A program made the translations under genes and the position numbers. Below the pieces are notes generated by a model, which was not told the origin of the DNA, did not search any database, and saw nothing but the letters and a program-made list of their open reading frames with translations. 64,000 nt of DNA, from positions 1,674,001-1,738,000 of the forward strand of contig NZ_JAHWXM010000001.1 of assembly GCF_023091225.1 (NCBI RefSeq). Reading direction: 5' to 3'. This document shows, piece by piece, positions 1 through 8,306 of this stretch; position 1 is the stretch's first letter, and each line of letters starts with the position of its first letter. This stretch comes from Microbacterium galbinum (GTDB lineage: Bacteria > Actinomycetota > Actinomycetes > Actinomycetales > Microbacteriaceae).

Positions 1-209
1 GTCAGCAGCTTGTCGCGGCTGTCGTTCCAGCTGCCCTCGAAGTCGTGGCAGCGGTCCTGGAGTCGACCGTCGCCGTAGGGCCGCGCGACGGCGGCCTCGA
101 CGTCGTCCTGGCGCCCCGACGCCGACTCGAACTCGCTGACGATCGCCGTGAGCTGCTCGCTCGTGGTCTGCAGATACTCGATCGGCACGATCATGCTCTG
201 GCCGCTCAT
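1..209 (-). CDS. WXG100-superfamily-like small protein, partial (C-terminus beyond left edge)
   Basis: Only the first 69 codons are present. Reading from ATG at 209, the protein begins MSGQSMIVPIEYLQTT and has a long predicted helix, then a hinge with FEGSW (W at residue 61) followed by a second helix start (NDSRDKLL). A helix, a G-x-W or F-x-x-x-W hinge near residue 60 and a second helix is the layout of WXG100/ESAT-6-like type VII substrates and partners, although the exact W-x-G is not present. A strong Shine-Dalgarno (GAGGAGG) lies about 6 bases before the ATG. It has its own promoter containing the palindrome shared with the surface-protein operon, and an EssC-type ATPase is encoded 2 kb upstream on the same strand. 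It is inferred to be a secreted or chaperone component of that system. It could instead be another short helical-hairpin ESX-associated protein. Confidence 0.72.
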   Translation of the reverse strand, partial: MSGQSMIVPIEYLQTTSEQLTAIVSEFESASGRQDDVEAAVARPYGDGRLQDRCHDFEGSWNDSRDKLL

Positions 210-230
210 CGCCCCTCCTCAGTTCCTGGA

Positions 231-283
231 CGATACGACATTAGTGGGCGGCGATGTCTCACACGATGGGGAGCACTCCCCAT
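231..283 (-). promoter_or_regulatory. Promoter of the WXG100-like gene with 18-bp palindrome
   Basis: The 18-bp inverted repeat ATGGGGAG-CA-CTCCCCAT lies at 266-283. On the minus strand it is followed after 22 bases by a -10 hexamer TAATGT (238-243), so transcription should begin near 231, leaving a short leader that contains the Shine-Dalgarno. No good -35 is visible; the palindrome sits where a -35 would be, which fits an activator-type site. The same palindrome core with nearly identical spacing is found at 25199-25216. Confidence 0.65.
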
Positions 284-291
284 GTTGCGGA

Positions 292-1185
292 TCACCGCGC
301 GGCACGGCGCGCGGTGCCGTTCTCGGCCTTCTTCGTCAGCGCCCGGATGCTCTCGCGATCGGCCAGAATCCCCAGCTCCGTGATGCCGCCGGCGCCGAGG
401 CCCCGACCGCGCGTCTTCGCCGCGGTGGTGCGGATGCTGGTGGTGGAGGAATGCTCCACCATCTCGCCGAGCCGCGTCCATCGGCGGAGGTCCTGAGCGT
501 CGAGTTCCTTCCGATGCGCCCGGTGCAGTCGGCCGAGACGCCTTCCCCCGGCCTTCCGCTGACCGAACGTCTCGCTGTATTCGTCGCTCCCTTTCTCCAG
601 GATCCTGCGCTGCTTCGCCTCCGTGTCGGCGATCACCGCCGCGATCTCCTGGGCGTAACCGGGCATCCCCCGGAGGATCCGCCGCTCCTCCGCGACCCAT
701 CGCCGCAGCAGTGCATCCTCGCACTCGTCGCAGAGACGCGATGGACGTGTCCCTTCCGTCGCGTACCCGCAGTCGCACGGGATCCCCCCGCGCTGTGTGC
801 GCCGTGCGGGCGCCCATCCGAACCGCTCCCGTAACGACGCGGCACCCACGACGCTCTCGTGCAACTCCCCCAGATACCCCTCACCGCTCCGGCGCTGCGC
901 CTCGCGCACCAGCGCCTCCCACCGCTCCGCATCGCCCGCACGCACCAACGGCCCCGCCTCCCGCGCATACTCCGCCAGGACCGCGAAGACCTCCGCCTCC
1001 ACCAGCGCCGCCTTCAACGCCGACGCCGACGTCGTCCCCGGCCACGACGGAAACGCCGCATCGCGCGACACCTCGCGCACCCGCGCCTCACCCGCCGCCG
1101 CAAAACGCTCCCAGACCGGCTTCAGCGCCTCGTCACGCTCGAGCACGCCCCGCTCGAACTCCACCACCGCATCGAACACACCCAT
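292..1185 (-). CDS. Hypothetical protein with one four-cysteine zinc-ribbon-like motif (297 aa)
   Basis: I do not recognise the family. The N-terminal half (about residues 1-130) is acidic/basic, Ala-rich and predicted helical. It is followed by CDCG and, 11 residues on, CDEC (about residues 137-155), a likely zinc knuckle. The C-terminal third is rich in Arg/Lys and ends in a basic tail, suggesting nucleic-acid contact. A tandem, frameshifted copy lies immediately upstream (1222-2107). The ATG is preceded by TACGCT and 6 bases, so the mRNA is probably leaderless. It sits between the EssC-type gene and the WXG100-like gene, but with its own promoter; membership in the secretion system is not shown. 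Confidence 0.75.
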   Translation of the reverse strand: MGVFDAVVEFERGVLERDEALKPVWERFAAAGEARVREVSRDAAFPSWPGTTSASALKAALVEAEVFAVLAEYAREAGPLVRAGDAERWEALVREAQRRSGEGYLGELHESVVGAASLRERFGWAPARRTQRGGIPCDCGYATEGTRPSRLCDECEDALLRRWVAEERRILRGMPGYAQEIAAVIADTEAKQRRILEKGSDEYSETFGQRKAGGRRLGRLHRAHRKELDAQDLRRWTRLGEMVEHSSTTSIRTTAAKTRGRGLGAGGITELGILADRESIRALTKKAENGTARRAAR

Positions 1186-1191
1186 GCGAAA

Positions 1192-1197
1192 AGCGTA
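1192..1197 (-). promoter_or_regulatory. -10 box of the zinc-ribbon protein gene (leaderless)
   Basis: TACGCT on the minus strand, six bases before the ATG at 1185. This spacing places the transcription start at or next to the A of ATG. The upstream paralogue has the same hexamer at the same distance. Confidence 0.5.
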
Positions 1198-1221
1198 AGC
1201 CGTGCGCGCCTCCGCACGCGC

Positions 1222-2107
1222 TCACCGTCGACTCTTGCGTCCAGTCGCCGGTCGAGAATGCTGCGCTCTCACCTGCAGCGCCAGTCCGACGAGCTCAGTC
1301 AGGGCGGCGGCGCCGAGTCCGCGTCTCAAGACCTTGCTCGCCGTCTCGCGATACGCGAGCATCGACGCGGCGGCGAGAGGTGCTCCCAGCGTCTCCCATC
1401 GAGACATCTCTACGCCGCGCAGCTCCTCCCGGTGCCGTCGACGCAAGCGGGAGACCACGCGGCCTCCCGCTCGACGAAACGCAGTCGCTTCAGACGCGGT
1501 GTACTCGCCGCCGGTCACATACACTTGCTCCTGTTTTCGCGCGGTGCGCTCGATGACCGCAGTGACCTCTTCCGCGTACTCGGGCATCCCCCGAAGCAGT
1601 CGCCGCTCCTCCGCGACCCAGCGTCGCAACAACGTCTCCTGACAGTCATCGCACAACGCCCCGCGGCAACACCCCCTCGGTCGCAAACCCGCACTGACAC
1701 GGAATCCCACCCCGCTGCGACCTCGACCGCGGAACCCACCCCCACCGCTCCCGCAACAGAGCAGCACCCACCGTGCTCTCCTGCAACTCACCCAGAAAAC
1801 CCTCACCGCTCCGACGCTGCGCCTCGCCCACCAGCGCCTCCCACCGCTCCGCATCACCCGGCCGCACCAACCCACGAGCCTCCCGCGCATACTCCGCCAG
1901 CACCGCGAACACCTCCGCCTCCACCGACGCGGCCTTCAACGCCGACGCCGACGTCACCCCCGGCCACGACGGAAACCCCACACGCTCCCGCAACACCCCC
2001 AACCGCGCCTCACCCAACACCGCGAAACGCTCCCAGACCGACTTCAGCGCCTCGTCACGCTCGAGCACGCCCCGCTCGAACTCCACCACCGCACCGAACA
2101 CACTCAC
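1222..2107 (-). pseudogene. Frameshifted tandem paralogue of the zinc-ribbon protein
   Basis: The start (GTG at 2107) reads MSVFGAVVEFERGVLERDEA, nearly identical to the downstream intact protein, through the first cysteine pair (CQCGFATEG). The frame then stops at about 1646. Homology resumes in another frame with ALCDDCQETLLRRWVAEERR down to 1222. The break lies in a G/C run near 1658-1666. Removing one base there restores an alignment with the intact copy through the second cysteine pair. This is either a decayed duplicate or a homopolymer sequencing error. The promoter-start arrangement is duplicated as well, so the duplication unit included the upstream region. Confidence 0.75.
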
Positions 2108-2113
2108 GCGACC

Positions 2114-2119
2114 AGCGTA
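2114..2119 (-). promoter_or_regulatory. -10 box of the frameshifted paralogue (leaderless)
   Basis: TACGCT, six bases before the GTG start at 2107, identical in sequence and spacing to the box of the downstream copy. The upstream stretch GCGGAGGCGCG is also shared between the two copies. Confidence 0.45.
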
Positions 2120-2221
2120 GGACGCACGCGCCTCCGCGCTCGGCCACGCGAGAAAACGGAGACCGGATGCTGCGCGGGCGGCGCGTCACGGCCTCCCACC
2201 GTCCGGCACGCCGAAGCGACG

Positions 2222-2254
2222 GCATCCGCTCCGGGTTTTCTCCCGACCGGATGC
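2222..2254 (-). terminator. Possible terminator after the EssC-type gene
   Basis: A two-tier hairpin lies 16 bases beyond the stop of the EssC-type gene: outer arms GCATCCG/CGGATGC (7 bp) and inner arms CGGG/CCCG around a short T-rich loop. There is no clear U tract. Because GCATCC/GGATGC octamers are frequent in this genome, the outer arms could be coincidental. Confidence 0.35.
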
Positions 2255-2269
2255 AGCCGCAGACGGAGC

Positions 2270-5200
2270 TCACCCGATGCGGTCGCCCTCGACGAGCGGC
2301 ATCTGCACCGTGACCTGGCGACCGGCCTGCACGAAGATGCCACGACCCTCGGGGAAGTCGGTGCGCTTGACCTTCGGGAACGGCACCTTGAACACCGCGT
2401 CGCCGTCGAACGAGTCGGGCTTGAGGATGATGCCCTTGCGGCCGGCCTTGAAATCGCCGATGAACCCGAAGCCGCTGGTGACCTGCGTCACGTCGGCATC
2501 GCCGATCATGAGGTGGTCGCTGCGGTTGATCGCCTGGAACAGCGCCTTCATATCGCGCTCGGCGGGCGAGTCGGCGAACTGCGGCACGTCCTCCACGACG
2601 ATGAGGATGCGCATTCCGAGCGCCTCGTCGGCGACGAGCTCGACGAGTTCCTTCGCGAGCTCCTTCGCCTCTTCGGGCGTGGTGGCGCTGCGCGTCCAGT
2701 CGGCGTATCCCTTGAGCTGCGCCCGCCGTCCGCCGAAGTGGAACAGCTTGACCGTCGGGTCGAGCCGCCGCATCGACGTGATGAGCCCCTTGAGCGCCGT
2801 GGTCTTGCCCGACTGCGGCGGACCGGCCACGACGAACGTGCCGACAGGATCGAAGTCGCGCGCGGCGAGCGTGTCCTCCGCGACACCCAGCACCGGGAAC
2901 TCGCCCAGGCGATCGGGCAGATCGCGCACCGAGAGGCGGGTGGGCAGCGCGCCGATCTCCTCGACCTCGCGCACCCCGGCTCCGCGCAGCTGGGCCGCGA
3001 GCTGCTCGAGCAGCTTGGTCTGCTCGGCCACGTTGGGGGTGCCGCCGAGCGTCGCGATCTGCGTCTCGAGGCCGTCGACGATGGCACGACCCGGGGCGGA
3101 CGTCTCGTCGAGCACGTCCTTCGGGGCGTTGAGCATCGCGTAGCCGGAGTCGTCGGAGAGACGCAGCACCACGCGGCGCGACACGTTCGCGCTGACCGCC
3201 GTCGGCACGGAACCCGAGCGGTCGGCGCTCGCGATCACGTGCACGCCGAGCGGGCGCCCCTCGCCGAGGATGCGCATGAAGGTCTGGTAGAACGGCATCC
3301 GCGCGGTGGTCGATTCCCACTCGCTGCGGAACTGCGGGAATCCGTCGATGAGCAGCAGGATGCGCGGCTCGCGCGACCCGGTGATCTCGCGGTACTCGGT
3401 GAGGCTCGAGGCGTTCGCGGCGCTGAAGCGCTTGCCGCGATCGTCGAGCACCCGCGCGAGCGAGCGCAGGATGCGCTGCACGCGCTCGGCATCGTCGCCG
3501 CCGATGATCGATCCGACGTGCGGGAGGACCTCGAGGCTCTTCAACGCACCCGACCCGAAGTCGAGGCCGTAGACCTCGACTTCGGAGTGCCCGGCGTGGA
3601 ACCCGGCCGCGATCGCGACGGTGCGCAGCACGGTCGACTTGCCCGAGCCGCTCGTGCCGTAGACGAGGAGCGAGCCGTCCTTGTCGGGCACGAAGTACGC
3701 GGGCTCCTGCATCTGCCGGGAGGGCACGTCCATCTTGCCGAGCAGGATCTGCCCGTCACCGAGCACCGGCAGGTCGCGGATGTCGACCGCGCGCTCGAGG
3801 TCGTCGAGCCACGGGCGGCGCGGGGCCGGGATGCCGGCGATCGAGGATGCCGCGACGAGCGACGAGACGATGCGCTTCTGGTCGTTCGGGCCGAGGTCCT
3901 CGTCGTGCGAGTCGGATTCGGGTGCCTGGTCGGCCTCCCACGTCTGGATGGATCCGAACCGCAGCTCGGCCACCTTGACCTCTGCCTGCTGCACCTCGTC
4001 GGTCGTCCACCCACCGGCGTACGCCGACTGGAACGGCACGAGACGACCGGGGCCGGTCTTCGCGATGCCGCGACCGGGGAGCGAGGGTGGGAACGACGCC
4101 GCCACCGGGTCGTCGACGACGTCCTTCGAATCCGACTCGTCGGCCATGCGCAGGGCGACGCGCAGGTTGGTGTTGGCGCGCAGGTTGTCCTTGATGACAC
4201 CCGCGGGCCGCTGGGTCGCCATGATCAGGTGGATGCCGAGGGAGCGACCGCGCTGCGCGATGTCGACGACGCCGTCGACGAACTCGGGCACCTCTCCGGC
4301 GAGCGCCGCGAACTCGTCGATCACGAGCACGAGGGCGGGCGGGGTCTCGGGGTCGCGGCGCTTCTCGAGTTCGAGGAGGTCCTTCGCCTTCTTGCGGTTG
4401 AAGAGATGCTCGCGGTGGTGCAGCTCGGCGCGCAGGCTGGTGAGCGCGCGGCGAACGAGGTGCGGGCTGAGATCGGTGACCAGGCCGACGCAGTGCGGCA
4501 GATCGACGCAGTCCGCGAACGCCGAACCGCCCTTGTAGTCGACGAAGAGGAACGTCACCCGGTCGGGGCTGTGCGCCGCCGCCATACCGAGCACCCAGGC
4601 CTGCAGGAACTCGCTCTTACCGGCGCCGGTGGTTCCACCGACGAGTGCGTGCGGCCCCTGCGTGCGCAGGTCGAGGGTCATGGCATCCGTCTGCGACTGC
4701 CCGATGATGGCGCGCAGGTTGCCCGCCTTCTTCAGGCGCGACTGCGGAGCACCCGAACGGTCGAGGATGGTGTTGTTCTGACGCCAGCGGTCGATCACGG
4801 CGTTCGGGTCGGAGGCCAGCTCGCTGCCGACGAGCGACAGGAACATCACCGAGTTCGGGATGTCGGAGGAGTCCTCGATCACGGTGCTCGAGTCGACGAC
4901 CGGAGCGAGACGCTTGGCGAACATCGTCATGTACGCGTGCGAGACGCCCTCGACGCGCACGTCCTCGTAGGCGACACCGTTGCGCACCGTGCCGACCCGC
5001 GCGTGCTCGAGGCCGGCGCTGACGTCGACGAACGAGCGGCACGCCGCCGGCAGCGACTCGACCACCGGGGCGACGAAGAGCCCGTAGACGCCGACATCCG
5101 CTCCCCGCTCGAGGATCTGCGTGAGGCGTGCGCGGTCGACCGGCGCGTCGTTGGTGACGATCACGAGGATCGCGGTCTGGCCGGGGAACGTCGCTTCTTC

Positions 5201-6781
5201 GGCGGCGCGCTTGACGTCGGTGCCGTAGTACATCGGGTCCCAGTCGTCACCGTAGGGCGGGCGCTGCGACTTCGCCTCGCGCGAGCGGCGGAGCACGATC
5301 TCCTCGAGGCCGTTGAGCAGGGCCGTGCCCGTCGAGGCCGAGTCGGCCAGCGCGACGTCCTTGAACGGGTTGCGCTCGCTGGAGGTGTGCGGGAGCCACT
5401 TGAGCCAGTCGAGTTCGTTCGCCCACCCGGGCTCGGTGAGGGCGACCGCGACGAGCTCATTGGGCGAGTGCATCCCGAACAGCTGCACCGCGAGTCCCCG
5501 CAGCGCATCGCTGGCGAGCGAGGTGGGGCCGGCGACGCCGATCGATCCCGAGCTCTGCAGCGACTCGAGGATCGGCACGTCGTCGATCATCTTGTACCGC
5601 TCCTCGAGGCGGTCCACGCGCTCGATGTACTCGGGCAGCGCTTCGGGAATGTCGGAGCGCTTGATGCGCGTACGCGATTCGTCGGTACAGCTCCCCAACC
5701 GCACGGCCAGGAAGTTCCAGTGCTCGGGTCGACGGGTCCACAGCAGCGGGCCGAGTCGCATCGCCTCGTCGAACACGACCGCGACGGCGGGCACTTCGTT
5801 CTGGCGCACCTCGCGCTCTCGCGGCTGGGCGAGGTAGAGCTTCTCCTCGAGGCGTTCGAAGTTCTCCTCGAACTTCTCGACCTCCTTGCGCAGGCGCTGA
5901 CCGAGGTTCGTCTTCTGGGAGATGAAGTTTCCGAACATCATCAGCGGCGACATGAAGACGATCAGCAGCGACCGCGGGTTCCCGCTCATCGCGTAGATCG
6001 CGGCTCCCAACAGGATCGGCGCGACCAGCATGGGCCACGGGAAGAGCCGCTGCACCTGGTCGCGGGGGTAGCGGGGCTCGTCGAGCTCCTCGCCGGTGAA
6101 TCGCGCCTCGACCCGCGGGCTGCGGTTGAACAGCAGCGCGCCCCCGCGCTCGAGCACGGGGTCGCCGGCGGCCGAGCCGTCGAAGTCGCTCACGAGGTGC
6201 ACGACGAACTCGCAGTCGCCGAGGGTGAAGCGCTGGCCGGGGATCACGCGCAGGCGCTGCACGAGGCCGCCGTCGACGAGGATGCCGTTGGCGGAGTTCA
6301 GGTCGACGATCTCGACGAAGGTCGTCGCGACCTCGATGCGCGCGTGGCGCTTCGAGACCAGCGGATCAGCGATCGTCACGTCGTTCGCGGCGTCGCGACC
6401 GATGAGGAAGTGTCCGAGGGGCAGGGCGAACTCCTGGCCCTGCGCGGGGCCGGCGACCACCGTGAGCACGGCGGCGGGGCGCGCCCCGGCGGTGCCGACC
6501 GACGCCCGGTTCGGGCCGAGGTTGACGACCTCGGCGAGGAAGCCGGAACCGATCGGGGCATCACCGACGAGGAGGTCGGGGGTGAGCATGGTGAGCTGCT
6601 CGCTGGTCGGCGGGGCGACGGAGAGGGTGAGCACATCGGCCGGCGAGGCCGGGATGCTGCGGGTCGGATCGGTCGATGCGATCTGGCGCGCGACGTCGGC
6701 CACGGTCGCGGTCGAGTCGGCCATCACGACGATGTCGGTCAGGGGCGCCGCCGGGCGGCGCAGGGTCAGCTTGACTCTCAT
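2270..6781 (-). CDS. essC-like: EssC/EccC-type type VII secretion ATPase with ubiquitin-like and FHA N-terminus
   Basis: This membrane-anchored FtsK/SpoIIIE-family motor should drive export of WXG100-type proteins. The protein has 1503 residues. Residues 1-85 look like a ubiquitin-fold domain. Residues 103-198 are an FHA domain (GR at 128, S-K-R-H at 143-146, N-G at 165-166). Two membrane segments span about 247-266 and 271-288, followed by a coiled coil (290-320). Three ATPase domains follow, with Walker A motifs GGTTGAGKS (about 713), YGTSGSGKS (about 1042) and AGPPQSGKT (about 1317). Only the first has a full Walker B (VIDEF). The second keeps the Asp (LLIDGF) and the third has VVED. FHA-bearing N-termini are typical of Firmicutes EssC rather than mycobacterial EccC. 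No EccB, EccD, EccE or mycosin gene is in the window. The ATG at 6781 has GAGGA 8 bases upstream. The gene follows the second RDD-FHA gene after a 64-base gap. Confidence 0.93.
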   Translation of the reverse strand: MRVKLTLRRPAAPLTDIVVMADSTATVADVARQIASTDPTRSIPASPADVLTLSVAPPTSEQLTMLTPDLLVGDAPIGSGFLAEVVNLGPNRASVGTAGARPAAVLTVVAGPAQGQEFALPLGHFLIGRDAANDVTIADPLVSKRHARIEVATTFVEIVDLNSANGILVDGGLVQRLRVIPGQRFTLGDCEFVVHLVSDFDGSAAGDPVLERGGALLFNRSPRVEARFTGEELDEPRYPRDQVQRLFPWPMLVAPILLGAAIYAMSGNPRSLLIVFMSPLMMFGNFISQKTNLGQRLRKEVEKFEENFERLEEKLYLAQPREREVRQNEVPAVAVVFDEAMRLGPLLWTRRPEHWNFLAVRLGSCTDESRTRIKRSDIPEALPEYIERVDRLEERYKMIDDVPILESLQSSGSIGVAGPTSLASDALRGLAVQLFGMHSPNELVAVALTEPGWANELDWLKWLPHTSSERNPFKDVALADSASTGTALLNGLEEIVLRRSREAKSQRPPYGDDWDPMYYGTDVKRAAEEATFPGQTAILVIVTNDAPVDRARLTQILERGADVGVYGLFVAPVVESLPAACRSFVDVSAGLEHARVGTVRNGVAYEDVRVEGVSHAYMTMFAKRLAPVVDSSTVIEDSSDIPNSVMFLSLVGSELASDPNAVIDRWRQNNTILDRSGAPQSRLKKAGNLRAIIGQSQTDAMTLDLRTQGPHALVGGTTGAGKSEFLQAWVLGMAAAHSPDRVTFLFVDYKGGSAFADCVDLPHCVGLVTDLSPHLVRRALTSLRAELHHREHLFNRKKAKDLLELEKRRDPETPPALVLVIDEFAALAGEVPEFVDGVVDIAQRGRSLGIHLIMATQRPAGVIKDNLRANTNLRVALRMADESDSKDVVDDPVAASFPPSLPGRGIAKTGPGRLVPFQSAYAGGWTTDEVQQAEVKVAELRFGSIQTWEADQAPESDSHDEDLGPNDQKRIVSSLVAASSIAGIPAPRRPWLDDLERAVDIRDLPVLGDGQILLGKMDVPSRQMQEPAYFVPDKDGSLLVYGTSGSGKSTVLRTVAIAAGFHAGHSEVEVYGLDFGSGALKSLEVLPHVGSIIGGDDAERVQRILRSLARVLDDRGKRFSAANASSLTEYREITGSREPRILLLIDGFPQFRSEWESTTARMPFYQTFMRILGEGRPLGVHVIASADRSGSVPTAVSANVSRRVVLRLSDDSGYAMLNAPKDVLDETSAPGRAIVDGLETQIATLGGTPNVAEQTKLLEQLAAQLRGAGVREVEEIGALPTRLSVRDLPDRLGEFPVLGVAEDTLAARDFDPVGTFVVAGPPQSGKTTALKGLITSMRRLDPTVKLFHFGGRRAQLKGYADWTRSATTPEEAKELAKELVELVADEALGMRILIVVEDVPQFADSPAERDMKALFQAINRSDHLMIGDADVTQVTSGFGFIGDFKAGRKGIILKPDSFDGDAVFKVPFPKVKRTDFPEGRGIFVQAGRQVTVQMPLVEGDRIG

Positions 6782-6845
6782 CGTCGATCCTCACCGCGCC
6801 CGGGGCGCGTCTCACGTCTTCCGGCGGTGGGGCACTCGGCCCCGG

Positions 6846-8306
6846 TCATGCGTGTTCCACCCGCATCGTGCGGTCGCCGAAGCGCACGGTGTCGCCCGTG
6901 CGCAGCTCGGCGGGGTGCCCGGCGACGAGCGGCGTCTCGGCTCCGTCGCGGATGATCGCGCTCCCGTTCGTCGACGCACGGTCGACCACGAACACACCGC
7001 GGCGCGCGGGCATCACGGCCACGTGGGTCTTCGAGACCGACCGGGTCTCATCGGGAACGGGGATCAGCTGCGCCTCGCCCTCGCCCGCCGCGGCGGCGGG
7101 CGCGCGGCCGAACAGCGTTGTTCCGCGCACCTCGACGCGCGCGCCCGAGTCGAGCACGAGCACGGCGCGGATGCCGTCGCCGGCGTCGGCCCGGGGAACG
7201 GATGCCGGAGCGGGCACTGCCGGAGAAGGCGATGCCGGAGCGGGCACTGCCGGAGAAGGCGATGCCGGAGCGGGCGCCGCCGGGGCCGCGACCGCGGGGC
7301 CGGGTTCGACCTGCGCCGGGGGTGCGGGCTGCGCGACGGCGGGTCCCGGAGCGGGCGCCGCCGGCGCCTGGGGCGGTGCCACGACGGGCCCGGCCTGCAC
7401 CGAGGCCGGCGGTGCGGGCGAGGGCACGGCCGGGGCGGGAGCTGCGGCCGGGGCGACCGGGAACGCGGGAGGGGCGCCGGTCGCGAGCGACGGCGGCACC
7501 GCCGCGACCATCGAGCCCGGAGCGGCGGCATCCGTCTGCTCCGGCTGCGGCGTCTGCGACCGATGCGCGCCGATGACCCCGCCGGAGAGACGCGCGCTCG
7601 GCACGTACTCGGCGGGGGCGTCACGGTCGACCGGGGTGGCGAGCGAGGGCAGCGGCGCCTTCTCCTCGTGCTCCGAGATCTTGACGCTCTTGCGGGCGAT
7701 GCGCATGCGCTTCTGGTCGTAGGGGTTGAGGCCCCGGCGCACGTCGACGAACCAGGTGCCGGCGGCGAGGTCGAGCCACCCGCGCCCGCGACGTTCGATG
7801 TCGAAGAGCGGCGACAGGGCGATCACGAGCACCGGGCCGATCACGGGCACGATGAGCGAGGCGGAGGCGACGAGGTAGCGCACGACCGCTCCGCGCCAGA
7901 ACTTCGGGCGTTCGAGGGTGCGCACGTTCACCGAGCGGATGCCGCACACCGCCTTGCCCAGCGTCACACCCTTTCGCCCGTGCATCACCAGTTGCACGAT
8001 CACGTAGGCCAGGGTCAGCACCTGCGAGACGGCCAGCGCGACGATCACCCAGACCAGGTCGCCCCGGGCGAAGAACGCATCGACGTCGAACCCGCCGGAG
8101 GCGATGTCGGCGAGGATCGGAGGCAGCACGATGAGGGCGGGCAGGGCGAGGAGCACTGCGACGGCCGCCTCGAGGAGCGAGGCGAGCACGCGCGATCCCT
8201 TGCGCGCGGGGAGCAGCCCGAGCGAGGCGGCGTAGGCGGGATCCGGGCGTCCGTGCGCGTCGAGACCCTCGACGACGGACGCGCCGTCGTCGATCTCCCA
8301 GATCAC
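6846..8306 (-). CDS. RDD-family membrane protein with C-terminal FHA domain (486 aa)
   Basis: The GTG start at 8306 overlaps the stop of the FHA-HTH gene (GTGA); the longer open frame upstream is not coding. An RDD-type membrane region covers about residues 25-200, with several hydrophobic segments and the RDD hallmark GRKGVTLGKAVCGIRSV. A Pro/Ala-rich linker of about 170 residues follows, partly made of a duplicated 10-residue unit. The C-terminal 90 residues are an FHA domain (FGRAP, S-V-S-K-T-H, STNG). The FHA presumably reads phosphothreonine on partner proteins at the inner membrane face. It lies directly upstream of the EssC-type gene, so it may be a membrane partner of that ATPase. It is a paralogue of the RDD-FHA protein at 12907-14298. 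Confidence 0.88.
   Translation of the reverse strand: MIWEIDDGASVVEGLDAHGRPDPAYAASLGLLPARKGSRVLASLLEAAVAVLLALPALIVLPPILADIASGGFDVDAFFARGDLVWVIVALAVSQVLTLAYVIVQLVMHGRKGVTLGKAVCGIRSVNVRTLERPKFWRGAVVRYLVASASLIVPVIGPVLVIALSPLFDIERRGRGWLDLAAGTWFVDVRRGLNPYDQKRMRIARKSVKISEHEEKAPLPSLATPVDRDAPAEYVPSARLSGGVIGAHRSQTPQPEQTDAAAPGSMVAAVPPSLATGAPPAFPVAPAAAPAPAVPSPAPPASVQAGPVVAPPQAPAAPAPGPAVAQPAPPAQVEPGPAVAAPAAPAPASPSPAVPAPASPSPAVPAPASVPRADAGDGIRAVLVLDSGARVEVRGTTLFGRAPAAAAGEGEAQLIPVPDETRSVSKTHVAVMPARRGVFVVDRASTNGSAIIRDGAETPLVAGHPAELRTGDTVRFGDRTMRVEHA
7201..7274 (-). repeat. 30-bp tandem repeat in RDD-FHA linker
   Basis: A 30-base unit beginning GATGCCGGAGCGGGCACTGC occurs twice perfectly (7201-7230, 7231-7260), followed by a partial third copy. 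It encodes repeated PAPASPSPAV units of the flexible linker and is prone to length change. Confidence 0.85.
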
